From Streptomyces microflavus (GTDB lineage: Bacteria > Actinomycetota > Actinomycetes > Streptomycetales > Streptomycetaceae), in NCBI RefSeq assembly GCF_014650075.1, contig NZ_BMUG01000021.1, forward strand, positions 1-58,223: a stretch of 58,223 nucleotides of DNA. Direction: 5' to 3'. Below the pieces are notes generated by a model. The model ran no database searches. It was not told the origin of the DNA and worked only from the letters and a program-made list of their open reading frames with translations. The position numbers and the translations under genes were made by a program. Position 1 is the stretch's first letter. Every line of letters starts with the position of its first letter. This document shows positions 22,949 to 32,512 of the stretch, piece by piece.

Positions 22949-25900
22949 ATGCGTATCGACGCCTGGTCGCCCATGGACGGTCGCCCCGCCCAGCAGGGGA
23001 TGTACGACCCCCGTAACGAGCACGACGCCTGTGGCGTCGGGTTCGTGGCCACTCTTACCGGTGTGGCCAGCCATGAGCTGGTCGAGCAGGCGCTGACCGT
23101 ACTGCGCAACCTCGAACACCGAGGCGCCACCGGCTCCGAGCCCGACTCCGGCGACGGCGCCGGCATCCTGTGCCAGGTCCCCGACGCCTTCCTCCGTGCC
23201 GAGACCCCTTTTGAGCTTCCCGAGGCCGGCGCCTACGCCGTGGGCATCGCCTTCCTCCCCGCGGACGACTCCACCGAGGCCGTCCGGACGATCGAGAAGA
23301 TCGCCACCCAGGAGGGCCTCAAGGTCCTCGGCTGGCGCGACGTCCCGGTCACCCCCGCACTCCTCGGCAACGGCGCCCGCGCCACCATGCCCACCTTCCG
23401 CCAGGTCTTCGTCGCCGACGGCGAGTCCACCGGCATCGTCCTGGACCGCAAGGCGTTCGTCCTGCGCAAGCGTGCCGAGCGTGAGGCCGGGGTGTACTTC
23501 CCCTCGCTCTCCGCCCGCACCATCGTCTACAAGGGCATGCTCACCACCGGGCAGCTGGAGCCGTTCTTCCCGGACCTCTCCGACCGCCGCTTCGCCTCCA
23601 CGGTCGCGCTGGTCCACTCCCGCTTCTCGACCAACACCTTCCCGAGCTGGCCGCTGGCCCACCCGTACCGCTTCGTCGCGCACAACGGCGAGATCAACAC
23701 GGTCAAGGGCAACCGCAACTGGATGAAGGCCCGCGAGTCCCAGCTCGCCTCCGAGCTCTTCGGACAGGCGCAGCTCGACCGGATCTTCCCCGTCTGCACC
23801 CCGGACGCCTCCGACTCCGCCTCCTTCGACGAGGTCCTGGAGCTGCTCCACCTCGGCGGGCGCTCGCTGCCGCACTCGGTGCTGATGATGGTTCCCGAGG
23901 CGTGGGAGAACCACGACTCGATGGACCCGGCCCGGCGCGCGTTCTACCAGTACCACGCGACGATGATGGAGCCCTGGGACGGCCCGGCCTGCGTCACCTT
24001 CACCGACGGCGTCCAGGTCGGCGCGGTCCTCGACCGCAACGGTCTGCGCCCCGGCCGCTACTGGGTCACCGACGACGGCCTCGTCGTCCTCTCCTCCGAG
24101 GTCGGCGTCCTGGACATCGACCCGGCGAAGGTCGTCCGCAAGGGCCGCCTCCAGCCCGGCAAGATGTTCCTCGTCGACACCGCCGAGCACCGCATCATCG
24201 AGGACGACGAGATCAAGGCGTCCCTCGCCGCCGAGCAGCCGTACCAGGAGTGGCTGGAGACCGGCGAGATCGAGCTGAGCGACCTGCCCGAGCGTGAGCA
24301 CATCGTGCACACCCACGCCTCGGTCACCCGCCGCCAGCAGACCTTCGGCTACACCGAGGAAGAGCTCCGCGTCATCCTCGCGCCGATGGCCCGCACCGCC
24401 GGCGAACCCCTCGGCTCCATGGGCACCGACTCGCCGATCGCCGCGCTCTCCGCGCGCCCCCGGCTGCTCTTCGACTACTTCACCCAGCTCTTCGCCCAGG
24501 TCACCAACCCGCCGCTGGACGCCATCCGCGAGGAGCTCGTCACCTCGCTGCGCTCCTCGCTCGGCCCCCAGGGCAACATCCTGGAGCCGACCGCCGCCGC
24601 GGCCCGCAGCGTCACGCTGCCGTTCCCGGTGATCGACAACGACGAGCTCGCCAAGCTGATACACATCAACGCCGACGGCGACATGCCGGGCATGAAGTCC
24701 GCCACCCTCGCCGGCCTCTACCGGGTCGGCGGCGGCGGCGACGCCCTGGCCGCCCGGATCGAGGAGATCTGCACCGAGGTCGACGCCGCCATAGAGGACG
24801 GCGCCCGCCTCATCGTCCTCTCCGACCGGCACTCCGACGCCGAGCACGCCCCGATCCCCTCGCTGCTGCTCACCTCCGCCGTCCACCACCACCTCATCCG
24901 CACCAAGCAGCGCACCCAGGTGGGCCTGCTGGTCGAGGCCGGGGACGTCCGCGAGGTCCACCACGTCGCCCTGCTCATCGGTTACGGCGCCGCCGCGGTC
25001 AACCCGTACCTCGCCATGGAGTCCGTCGAGGACCTGGTCCGCGCCGGCACCTTCATCGAGAACATCGACGCCGAGCAGGCCATCCGGAACCTGATCTACG
25101 CGCTCGGCAAGGGCGTCCTGAAGGTCATGTCCAAGATGGGCATCTCCACCGTCGCGTCCTACCGCGGCGCCCAGGTCTTCGAGGCCGTCGGCCTGGACGA
25201 GGCCTTCGTCGCGACGTACTTCAACGGCACCGCCACCAAGATCGGCGGCGCCGGCCTGGACGTCGTCGCCAAGGAGGTCGCCGCCCGGCACACCAAGGCG
25301 TACCCCGCCTCCGGCATCGCGGCCTCCCACCGCGCGCTGGAGATCGGCGGCGAGTACCAGTGGCGCCGCGAGGGCGAGCCGCACCTGTTCGACCCGGAGA
25401 CGGTCTTCCGCCTCCAGCACGCCACCCGCAACCGTCGCTACGACATCTTCAAGCAGTACACCGAGCGGGTGAACGAGCAGTCCGAGCGGCTCATGACGCT
25501 CCGCGGCCTCTTCGGCTTCGACTCCGGCCGCGAGCCGATCTCCATCGACGAGGTCGAGCCCGCCTCCGAGATCGTCAAGCGGTTCTCCACCGGCGCCATG
25601 TCGTACGGCTCGATCTCCCGCGAGGCGCACGAGACGCTCGCCATCGCGATGAACCAGCTCGGCGGCAAGTCCAACACCGGCGAGGGCGGCGAGGACCCCG
25701 ACCGCCTCTACGACCCGGCGCGCCGCTCCTCCATCAAGCAGGTCGCCTCCGGCCGCTTCGGTGTGACCAGCGAATACCTGGTCAACGCGGACGACATCCA
25801 GATCAAGATGGCGCAGGGCGCCAAGCCCGGCGAGGGCGGCCAGCTGCCCGGCCACAAGGTCTACCCGTGGGTCGCCAGGACGCGTCACTCGACGCCCGGC

Positions 25901-27508
25901 GTCGGCCTCATCTCGCCGCCGCCGCACCACGACATCTACTCCATCGAAGACCTCGCGCAGCTGATCCACGACCTCAAGAACGCCAACCCCGCGGCCCGTA
26001 TCCACGTGAAGCTGGTCTCCGAGGTCGGTGTCGGCACGGTCGCCGCCGGTGTCTCCAAGGCGCACGCGGACGTCGTCCTCATCTCCGGCCACGACGGCGG
26101 AACGGGCGCCTCCCCGCTCACCTCGCTCAAGCACGCGGGCGGCCCCTGGGAGCTCGGCCTCGCCGAGACCCAGCAGACGCTGCTGCTCAACGGTCTGCGC
26201 GACCGCATCGTCGTGCAGACCGACGGCCAGCTCAAGACCGGCCGCGACGTCGTCATCGCCGCGCTGCTGGGCGCCGAGGAGTTCGGTTTCGCGACCGCGC
26301 CGCTCGTCGTCTCCGGCTGCGTCATGATGCGCGTCTGTCACCTGGACACCTGCCCGGTCGGCATCGCCACCCAGAACCCGGTGCTCCGCGACCGGTTCTC
26401 CGGCAAGGCCGAGTACATCGTCAACTTCTTCGAGTTCATCGCCGAAGAGGTCCGCGAGATCCTCGCCGAGCTGGGCTTCCGCACCATCGAGGAGGCCGTC
26501 GGCCACGCCGAGCTCCTCGACACCGACCGGGCAATCACCCACTGGAAGGCGCAGGGCCTGGACCTGGCTCCGCTCTTCTACGTCCCCGAGCTGCCCGAGG
26601 GCGCGGTCCGCCACCGGATCGTCGAGCAGGACCACGGTCTGACGAAGGCGCTCGACAACCAGCTGATCAAGCTGGCCGCCGACGCGCTCGGCGCGACAAG
26701 CCCCGAGGCCGCCCAGCCGGTCCGGGCCCAGGTCGCGATCCGCAACATCAACCGGACCGTCGGCACCATGCTCGGCCACGAGGTGACCAAGAAGTTCGGC
26801 GGTGCGGGCCTGCCCGAGAACACCATCGACATCACCTTCACCGGCTCGGCCGGCCAGTCCTTCGGCGCCTTCCTCCCGCGCGGGGTCACCCTCCGCCTGG
26901 AGGGCGACGCCAACGACTACGTCGGCAAGGGCCTCTCCGGCGGCCGCGTCGTCGTCCGCCCGGACCGGGGCGCCGACCACCTCGCCGAGTACTCCACCAT
27001 CGCCGGCAACACCATCGGCTACGGCGCGACCGGCGGCGAGCTCTTCCTGCGCGGCCGCACCGGTGAGCGCTTCTGCGTCCGCAACTCCGGTGCGACCGTC
27101 GTCTCCGAAGGCGTGGGCGACCACGGCTGCGAGTACATGACCGGCGGCCACGCCGTCGTCCTCGGCGAGACCGGACGGAACTTCGCCGCCGGTATGTCGG
27201 GCGGTGTCGCGTACGTCATCGACCTGAACCGCGACCACGTCAACGTGGGCAACCTCGGTGCCGTCGAGGAGCTCGGCGACACCGACAAGCAGTGGCTGCA
27301 CGACGTCGTGCGCCGCCACCAGGAGGAGACCGGCTCCACCGTCGCCGGGAAGCTCCTGGCCGACTGGGACACCGCCGTGACCCGCTTCAGCAAGATCATC
27401 CCGACCACGTACAAGGCAGTGCTCGCCGCCAAGGACGCCGCTGAGCTCGCCGGTCTCTCCGAGCAGGAGACCACCGAGAAGATGATGGAGGCGGCGACCA
27501 ATGGCTGA
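22949..27508 (+). CDS. gltB: Glutamate synthase (NADPH) large subunit
   Basis: GltB transfers glutamine amide nitrogen to 2-oxoglutarate, giving two glutamates. The 1519-residue protein has the complete family layout. The N-terminal class II amidotransferase follows a short leader, with Cys28 in NEHDACGVGFVATLTG as the predicted mature N-terminal nucleophile. The central and FMN-binding synthase domains contain GAMSYGSISREAHETLAIAM and LISGHDGGTGASPL. The 3Fe-4S cluster Cys residues are in CVMMRVCHLDTCPVG. The C-terminal domain is the usual glycine-rich beta-helix. The start is ATG 22949 and the stop overlaps gltD by 8 bp. Confidence 0.98.
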   Translation: MRIDAWSPMDGRPAQQGMYDPRNEHDACGVGFVATLTGVASHELVEQALTVLRNLEHRGATGSEPDSGDGAGILCQVPDAFLRAETPFELPEAGAYAVGIAFLPADDSTEAVRTIEKIATQEGLKVLGWRDVPVTPALLGNGARATMPTFRQVFVADGESTGIVLDRKAFVLRKRAEREAGVYFPSLSARTIVYKGMLTTGQLEPFFPDLSDRRFASTVALVHSRFSTNTFPSWPLAHPYRFVAHNGEINTVKGNRNWMKARESQLASELFGQAQLDRIFPVCTPDASDSASFDEVLELLHLGGRSLPHSVLMMVPEAWENHDSMDPARRAFYQYHATMMEPWDGPACVTFTDGVQVGAVLDRNGLRPGRYWVTDDGLVVLSSEVGVLDIDPAKVVRKGRLQPGKMFLVDTAEHRIIEDDEIKASLAAEQPYQEWLETGEIELSDLPEREHIVHTHASVTRRQQTFGYTEEELRVILAPMARTAGEPLGSMGTDSPIAALSARPRLLFDYFTQLFAQVTNPPLDAIREELVTSLRSSLGPQGNILEPTAAAARSVTLPFPVIDNDELAKLIHINADGDMPGMKSATLAGLYRVGGGGDALAARIEEICTEVDAAIEDGARLIVLSDRHSDAEHAPIPSLLLTSAVHHHLIRTKQRTQVGLLVEAGDVREVHHVALLIGYGAAAVNPYLAMESVEDLVRAGTFIENIDAEQAIRNLIYALGKGVLKVMSKMGISTVASYRGAQVFEAVGLDEAFVATYFNGTATKIGGAGLDVVAKEVAARHTKAYPASGIAASHRALEIGGEYQWRREGEPHLFDPETVFRLQHATRNRRYDIFKQYTERVNEQSERLMTLRGLFGFDSGREPISIDEVEPASEIVKRFSTGAMSYGSISREAHETLAIAMNQLGGKSNTGEGGEDPDRLYDPARRSSIKQVASGRFGVTSEYLVNADDIQIKMAQGAKPGEGGQLPGHKVYPWVARTRHSTPGVGLISPPPHHDIYSIEDLAQLIHDLKNANPAARIHVKLVSEVGVGTVAAGVSKAHADVVLISGHDGGTGASPLTSLKHAGGPWELGLAETQQTLLLNGLRDRIVVQTDGQLKTGRDVVIAALLGAEEFGFATAPLVVSGCVMMRVCHLDTCPVGIATQNPVLRDRFSGKAEYIVNFFEFIAEEVREILAELGFRTIEEAVGHAELLDTDRAITHWKAQGLDLAPLFYVPELPEGAVRHRIVEQDHGLTKALDNQLIKLAADALGATSPEAAQPVRAQVAIRNINRTVGTMLGHEVTKKFGGAGLPENTIDITFTGSAGQSFGAFLPRGVTLRLEGDANDYVGKGLSGGRVVVRPDRGADHLAEYSTIAGNTIGYGATGGELFLRGRTGERFCVRNSGATVVSEGVGDHGCEYMTGGHAVVLGETGRNFAAGMSGGVAYVIDLNRDHVNVGNLGAVEELGDTDKQWLHDVVRRHQEETGSTVAGKLLADWDTAVTRFSKIIPTTYKAVLAAKDAAELAGLSEQETTEKMMEAATNG

Positions 27509-28961
27509 CCCCAAGGGCTTCCTGACCACCGGACGCGAGGTCGCCGAGACCCGCCCCGTGGCCGAGCGCGTCAAGGACTGGAACGAGGTCTACGTTCCGG
27601 GCTCACTGCTCCCGATCATCAGCAAGCAGGCCGGTCGCTGCATGGACTGCGGCATCCCGTTCTGCCACAACGGCTGTCCGCTCGGAAACCTCATCCCCGA
27701 GTGGAACGACTACGCCTACCGCGAGGACTGGACCGCCGCCTCCGAGCGGCTGCACGCCACGAACAACTTCCCGGAGTTCACCGGGCGGCTCTGCCCGGCT
27801 CCCTGCGAGTCGGCGTGCGTGCTCGGCATCAACCAGCCGGCCGTCACCATCAAGAACGTCGAAGTCTCCATCATCGACAAGGCGTGGGACAACGGCGACG
27901 TCACCCCGCAGCCGCCCGAGCGCCTCTCCGGCAAGACCGTCGCGGTCATCGGCTCCGGCCCGGCGGGACTCGCCGCCGCCCAGCAGCTGACCCGGGCCGG
28001 CCACACCGTCGCCGTCTACGAGCGCGCGGACCGCATCGGGGGCCTCCTCCGCTACGGCATCCCCGAGTTCAAGATGGAGAAGTCGCACATCAACCGCCGC
28101 ATCGAGCAGATGCGCCTGGAAGGCACCAAGTTCCGTACGGAGGTGGAGATCGGCAAGGACATCGACGCCGCCAAGCTCCGCCGCCGCTACGACGCGGTCG
28201 TCATCGCGGCCGGTGCCACCGTCTCCCGCGACCTGCCGGTCCCCGGCCGCGAGCTGGGCGGCATCCACTTCGCGATGGAGTACCTGCCGCTCGCCAACAA
28301 GGTGCAGGAGGGCGACCTCACGGTCGCCCCGATCCACGCCGGCGGCAAGCACGTCGTCGTCATCGGCGGCGGCGACACCGGAGCCGACTGCGTGGGCACC
28401 GCCCACCGCCAGGGCGCGGCCTCCGTCACCCAGCTGGAGATCATGCCCAGGCCGGGCGAGGACCGGAACGCCAACCAGCCGTGGCCGACCTTCCCGATGC
28501 TCTACAAGGTCACCTCCGCGCACGAGGAGGGCGGCGAGCGGGTCTACTCCGTCTCCACCACCCACTTCGAGGGCGACGAGGACGGGAACGTCGCGGCGCT
28601 CCACCTGGTCGAGGTCGAGTTCAAGGACGGTAAGCTTGAGCAGAAGCCCGGCACGGAGCGGCGCATCCCCGCGCAGCTCGTCACCCTCGCCATGGGCTTC
28701 ACCGGAACCGACCAGTCCAACGGTCTGGTCCAGCAGTTCGGCCTGGAGCTCGACCAGCGCGGCAACGTCGCCCGTGACGAGAACTACGCGACCAACGTCG
28801 ACGGCGTCTATGTCGCCGGTGACGCGGGCCGCGGCCAGTCGCTCATCGTCTGGGCGATCGCCGAGGGCCGCTCCGCCGCCCGCGGTGTGGACCGCTTCCT
28901 GACCGGGACCAGCGCCCTGCACGCGCCGATCCGCCCGACGGACCGGTCCCTGCTGGTCTGA
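27501..28961 (+). CDS. gltD: Glutamate synthase (NADPH) small subunit
   Basis: GltD oxidises NADPH and passes electrons through FAD and Fe-S clusters to GltB. The 486-residue protein has the N-terminal Cys-rich Fe-S region (GRCMDCGIPFCHNGCPLGNL and LCPAPCESACVLG), the FAD-binding GSGPAGLAAAQQLTRAGHTV, the NADPH-binding GGGDTGADCVGTAHRQGA, and VYVAGDAGRGQSLIVWAIAE at the C-terminal FAD site. ATG 27501 lies inside the end of gltB, so the two are translationally coupled at equal dose. A terminator follows 15 bp after the stop. Confidence 0.98.
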   Translation: MADPKGFLTTGREVAETRPVAERVKDWNEVYVPGSLLPIISKQAGRCMDCGIPFCHNGCPLGNLIPEWNDYAYREDWTAASERLHATNNFPEFTGRLCPAPCESACVLGINQPAVTIKNVEVSIIDKAWDNGDVTPQPPERLSGKTVAVIGSGPAGLAAAQQLTRAGHTVAVYERADRIGGLLRYGIPEFKMEKSHINRRIEQMRLEGTKFRTEVEIGKDIDAAKLRRRYDAVVIAAGATVSRDLPVPGRELGGIHFAMEYLPLANKVQEGDLTVAPIHAGGKHVVVIGGGDTGADCVGTAHRQGAASVTQLEIMPRPGEDRNANQPWPTFPMLYKVTSAHEEGGERVYSVSTTHFEGDEDGNVAALHLVEVEFKDGKLEQKPGTERRIPAQLVTLAMGFTGTDQSNGLVQQFGLELDQRGNVARDENYATNVDGVYVAGDAGRGQSLIVWAIAEGRSAARGVDRFLTGTSALHAPIRPTDRSLLV

Positions 28962-28975
28962 GCACCACCCGGGTT

Positions 28976-29000
28976 CCCCCTGGGCCACGCGGCCCGGGGG
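28976..29000 (+). terminator. Terminator of gltBD
   Basis: The stem CCCCCTGGGCC / GGCCCGGGGG with loop ACGC has one T-G wobble. There is no U-run, as is common in Streptomyces. Confidence 0.7.
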
Positions 29001-29121
29001 TGAGCCCCCCCCCAGAAACGTCCCGTACAACGGCGTACGGAACTGAACGCGGCGCCTGCCTGTCCCCGACCGGACACCAGCGGGCGCCGTGGCGCGTCCG
29101 GGGCCGGGTCGTCCGGGTGGC

Positions 29122-30030
29122 TCAGCCGGTCAGCGCCGAGGTCTTCACCACCACCGCCACGGCGAACAGACCCAGCAGCACCGCCCCGCCCGCGAGCTGC
29201 GCCGGCCAGGTCCGCAGCTTCGCCGGCGCGTAGGCGAGCCCGTACGTCACCAGCGCCCCGGTCAGCAGCCCGCCCAGGTGCCCCTGCCACGAGGTGAACA
29301 GGGCCGAGAGCACCATCCAGAGCAGGAACCCCGCCATGAACCGGTTGACCGCCGCCATGTCACGGCCGAGCCGCCGGTTGATGATCCAGTACGAGGCGGC
29401 AAGACCGAAGACCGCACCGGAGGCGCCGACCGTCGAGGCGTCCGGCGCCAGCAGATACACCACGACGGAACCGCCCACCGCCGACAGCAGGTACACCGCC
29501 AGATACCGGGCCCGGCCGAGCTGCCCCTCCACCGTCCGCCCGATGTTCCACAGCGCGAACATGTTGAACAGCAGGTGCATCACCCCGAACGAGGTGTCCG
29601 GCGGCAGATGCAGAAACGCCCCGGTCACCAGCCGGTACCACTCCCCGTCCGCGATCCCCGTCAGCTCGTACCCGGCGAACGTCTCGCCCCGGTAGTAGTA
29701 CTGCTCCCCGTCCGGCCCGGTCAGCGCGGCACCGAGCACCGCGAACCGGTCCACGATCTCCGGCCGCACCACCTCACCGAGGTAGGCCAGCACGTTCAGC
29801 GCCATCAGGACGTACGTCACCACCGGAGCCACCGCCCCGGACACGGCACCGCCGAACACCGTCCGGGCCCGCCGCACCGAGCGCTGCCCCTCCTTAACGC
29901 ACTCCACGCACTGGTAGCCGACCGAGGCCTCACGCATGCAGTCCGGGCAGATGGTGCGCTCGCAGCGGGTGCAGCGGACGTACGTCTCGTACGACGGATG
30001 GCGGTAACACGTGGTGGCGGCGGCCTCCAT
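29122..30030 (-). CDS. Rhomboid-family intramembrane serine protease with N-terminal zinc finger
   Basis: Predicted to cleave transmembrane segments within the membrane. The 302-residue protein begins with a B-box-like Cys/His cluster (Cys8, His11, Cys20, Cys23, Cys28, Cys31, Cys41, Cys44), then has about seven membrane helices. The catalytic Ser is in GASGAVFG (Ser204) and the catalytic His is in QGHLGG (His251). HLLFNMFALWNIG near residues 152-164 supplies the conserved His and Asn of the oxyanion region. ATG 30030 is preceded by AAGGAG; an in-frame GTG at 30045 is the alternative. It is divergent from the hutD-like gene. Substrates are unknown. Confidence 0.93.
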   Translation of the reverse strand: MEAAATTCYRHPSYETYVRCTRCERTICPDCMREASVGYQCVECVKEGQRSVRRARTVFGGAVSGAVAPVVTYVLMALNVLAYLGEVVRPEIVDRFAVLGAALTGPDGEQYYYRGETFAGYELTGIADGEWYRLVTGAFLHLPPDTSFGVMHLLFNMFALWNIGRTVEGQLGRARYLAVYLLSAVGGSVVVYLLAPDASTVGASGAVFGLAASYWIINRRLGRDMAAVNRFMAGFLLWMVLSALFTSWQGHLGGLLTGALVTYGLAYAPAKLRTWPAQLAGGAVLLGLFAVAVVVKTSALTG

Positions 30031-30138
30031 GACCGGCTCCTTCACTGGGGGAGTGCGCGACAGGGCCGGTGTGGGCGGCGGCGATCAAGATAGCGAACCG
30101 GTGCGGGGGAGTCCGGGGGCGGGGGCATCGCTGTGGCC

Positions 30139-30144
30139 TAGGCT
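30139..30144 (+). promoter_or_regulatory. Candidate -10 box of the hutD-like gene
   Basis: TAGGCT is a good TAnnnT hexamer 56 bases before the ATG. The -35 region is not recognisable. Confidence 0.45.
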
Positions 30145-30200
30145 CTGGGTCCGCAGTACGCAGCACGGCGGCCGACGCCGAGGAGCAGGGGGATCGTCCG

Positions 30201-30758
30201 ATGACCACACAGGTGTTGCGCGCCGCCGACCGTACGCCCGTCCCCTGGAAGAACGGCGGCGGGCTCACCCGGGAGGTCGCCGCCTCACCCGGAGGCGCCG
30301 ACGGGTTCGACTGGCGGGTGAGCCTCGCGGATGTCACCGCCGACGGGCCGTTCTCCGTCTTCCCGGGCATCGACCGCACCCTGACCGTGGTCGAGGGCGC
30401 GGGCATGGACCTCGTCGTCGGCGGTGAGCACCACATCGTGGACGAGCCGCTCTGGCCGCACGACTTCCCCGGTGACCGGCCGACGGAGGGCTTCCTGCTG
30501 GGCGGGCCCGTCGTCAACCTCAACGTGATGTACCGCCGGGGGCGTACGCGGGCGGAGACCGCCGTGGTCTGCGGCACCGTACGGCTGATGGCACCCCCGG
30601 GTGGCGCGGTGCTGGCCCTCTCCCTGGACGACGGAGCCATACTGGACGGAACGGACATCCGGCTCGACCGCTACGACGCGGTGCTCTCCGAGGGCGGGGC
30701 GCCGGGGGTGCTGCGGACGATGGGCCAGGCGGTGGTGATCACGTTCTCGGACGTGTGA
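30201..30758 (+). CDS. HutD/Ves family cupin protein (DUF886)
   Basis: A 185-residue beta-barrel protein. The opening VLRAADRTPVPWKNGGGLTREV is the hallmark of the HutD/Ves family, and FDWRVSLADVTADGPFSVFPGIDRTLTVVEG follows in two adjoining family blocks. HutD proteins accompany histidine utilisation in some bacteria, but no hut genes are here, so only the family is assigned. The start is ATG 30201, with AGGAGCAGGGGG upstream. The gene ends 55 bp before the next. Confidence 0.88.
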   Translation: MTTQVLRAADRTPVPWKNGGGLTREVAASPGGADGFDWRVSLADVTADGPFSVFPGIDRTLTVVEGAGMDLVVGGEHHIVDEPLWPHDFPGDRPTEGFLLGGPVVNLNVMYRRGRTRAETAVVCGTVRLMAPPGGAVLALSLDDGAILDGTDIRLDRYDAVLSEGGAPGVLRTMGQAVVITFSDV

Positions 30759-30813
30759 GCCGCGGGAGACCGTCGGCGATACCGGACAGAAGATGTCGGG
30801 TATCGGGTGTTCG

Positions 30814-31305
30814 ATGGCGCTCATGACGTCTTCCTCACCCCTCTCCTGGAGTGGCTTCGCCGCCGCCGAGCCCGTCTTCGCCGACACCGCGCGCCGGCGC
30901 TTCCAGCTCTACAAGCACCACGTCCTCGCCACCCTCCGGAAGGACGGATCGCCCCGGGTCACCGGTCTGGAGGCCGACTTCCGCTTCGGTGAGCTGCTGC
31001 TCGGCATGATGCCGGACTCCCGCAAGGCCCTGGACCTGCGACGCGACCCGCGCTTCGCCCTCCAGGCCAACCCGGGGCCCGACGCCGAGATGAACGACGG
31101 CGACGTCCGCGTCAGCGGCCGGGCCGTGGAGATCACCGACCCGGAGTTCCTCGCCCGCTTCATCGAGGACGCCACCCCGCCCGAGCCCTTCCACCTCTTC
31201 CGGGCCGAGCTGACCGAGGTGGTCCGCATCGGTCTGGACGGCGACTCCCTGATCATCGAGTCCTGGCGGCCCGGACAGCCGCTGCGGACGGTACGCCGGA
31301 AGTGA
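30814..31305 (+). CDS. Pyridoxamine 5'-phosphate oxidase-like flavin-binding protein
   Basis: A protein of about 163 residues with a split beta-barrel fold of the PPOX/F420-binding type. Recognisable features are FQLYKHHVLATLRKDGSPRV near residues 26-45 and a later DGDVRVSGRAVEITDPEFLAR. Such actinobacterial proteins bind FMN or F420, heme or related ligands; the exact cofactor and reaction cannot be set from the sequence. Starts at ATG 30793, 30814 and 30823 are all possible; 30814 is a compromise because no Shine-Dalgarno is decisive. It is convergent with ipdE2. Confidence 0.78.
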   Translation: MALMTSSSPLSWSGFAAAEPVFADTARRRFQLYKHHVLATLRKDGSPRVTGLEADFRFGELLLGMMPDSRKALDLRRDPRFALQANPGPDAEMNDGDVRVSGRAVEITDPEFLARFIEDATPPEPFHLFRAELTEVVRIGLDGDSLIIESWRPGQPLRTVRRK

Positions 31306-31345
31306 CGGCTTCCCCTGGGCCGCAGCGGTCTCGGCCCAGGGCTGT

Positions 31346-32512
31346 TCACCCCGCCAGCACCCGCGCCCGGCAGGCCGACGGCGTCCCCCACGCGTCCCGC
31401 AGCGGGCGGGCCCGGCGCAGCCACCACGCCAGGTCCAGCTCCTCGGTGTACCCCACCGCGCCGTGCAGCTGCAGCGCGGTGCGGGCCGCCGCGTACCCCG
31501 CCTCGCCCGCCGCCACCTTCGCCGCCGCGACCGCCGCCCCGGCCCCGGGCGCACCGTCGGCCAGCTCCACCGCCGCCCCGTACAGCAGCGGCCGCGCGAA
31601 CTCCAGGCCGAGCAGGGTGTCCGCGAGGCGGTGCTTGACCGCCTGGAAGGAACCGACGGGCACACCGAACTGGGTGCGCTGCTTCACGTACGCCACCGTC
31701 GCCCGCAGCAACGCCTCCCCGCAGCCGAGCGCCTGGGCCGCCGTCGCGAAGGTCGCCCAGGTGCCCGCCGCCCGGGCCGCCTCGCGCACCCCGGGGCCGG
31801 CCGCCACCACCTCGCCGCCCGGCTCCGGCCGGAACAGCCGCCGCGCCGGATCCACGGAGACCGTCGGCGCCCCCGGGCCCGTCGGCGCGGGTCGGCCCGT
31901 AGACCCGCCCGGACCCGTCGGCACCCCTGGACCCGACGCCGCCCCTGGACCCGACGCCGCCCCTGGACCCGACGCCGCCCCTGGACCCGTCGGCACCCCT
32001 GGGCCCGTCGGCACCCCTGGGCCCGTCGCCGCCCCCGGCCCCGTCGCCCCGCCCGCCCCCCGCGTCAGCCGCAGCTCGTCCCCGGTCACCGTGAGCACCG
32101 CGTCCGCCACGTCCGCGTCCAGCGCGTACGGCCCGTACCCCTCCAGAGCCAGCGACACCACCGTCGTACCGGACGCGATCCTCGGCAGCCACTCCTTGGC
32201 CGCCGGGCCGCCCACCCCGCCCAGCAGCACCCCCGCCGCCACGCTCTCCACCAGCGGCCCCGGTACCCCGTGGCGGCCCAGCTCCACGAACGCGACGGCC
32301 GTCTCCACCGGGAGGGGGCCGACACCTCCGTACGCCTCCGGGACCGCCAGCGCGAACACCCCCGCGTCCGCCAGCCGCCGCCAGAGGGTGAGCCCGGGGC
32401 CATGGTCGCCCGCGGCCCACCCCCGTACGACCGCAGGGGTATCCGCCGCCGTCAGCAGCGCGTCCAGCGAGCGGGCGAACTCCCGCTGCTCGTCGTCCAG
32501 CAGGAAACGCAT
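31346..32512 (-). CDS. ipdE2: Acyl-CoA dehydrogenase, IpdE2 (FadE33)-like, with collagen-like insert
   Basis: Predicted beta-type subunit of an alpha2-beta2 acyl-CoA dehydrogenase; in Mycobacterium, IpdE1-IpdE2 oxidises a side-chain thioester in HIP catabolism. The 388-residue protein has the ACAD opening MRFLLDDEQREFARSLDALL, LGCGEALLRATVAYVKQRTQ in the C-terminal helical domain, and the closing HGAVGYTEELDLAWWLRRA. Residues about 153-201 are an unusual Gly-Pro-Gly hexapeptide repeat from eight 18-bp tandem units. These replace a loop in the beta domain; the protein otherwise looks complete. Its ATG (32512) follows the ipdE1 stop as TGATG. Confidence 0.85.
   Translation of the reverse strand: MRFLLDDEQREFARSLDALLTAADTPAVVRGWAAGDHGPGLTLWRRLADAGVFALAVPEAYGGVGPLPVETAVAFVELGRHGVPGPLVESVAAGVLLGGVGGPAAKEWLPRIASGTTVVSLALEGYGPYALDADVADAVLTVTGDELRLTRGAGGATGPGAATGPGVPTGPGVPTGPGAASGPGAASGPGAASGPGVPTGPGGSTGRPAPTGPGAPTVSVDPARRLFRPEPGGEVVAAGPGVREAARAAGTWATFATAAQALGCGEALLRATVAYVKQRTQFGVPVGSFQAVKHRLADTLLGLEFARPLLYGAAVELADGAPGAGAAVAAAKVAAGEAGYAAARTALQLHGAVGYTEELDLAWWLRRARPLRDAWGTPSACRARVLAG
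31911..32054 (-). repeat. 18-bp minisatellite within ipdE2
   Basis: Eight contiguous 18-bp units, such as GGACCCGACGCCGCCCCT. Three central copies (31929, 31947, 31965) are identical. Each encodes a six-residue G-P-G-[AV]-[AP]-[ST] repeat on the minus strand. The exact multiple of three preserves the frame. Confidence 0.95.

Noticed and set aside
22567..23016. Possible 149-residue protein in the gltB leader
   Set aside because: It runs into gltB in another frame, has rare-codon and mixed composition unlike real genes here, and crosses the regulatory elements.
22802..27574. A 1590-codon open frame antisense to gltB
   Set aside because: Long antisense frames are a side effect of G/C third-position bias in Streptomyces. 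The translation is Gly/Val/Asp-rich without domains, while gltB on the other strand is unmistakable.
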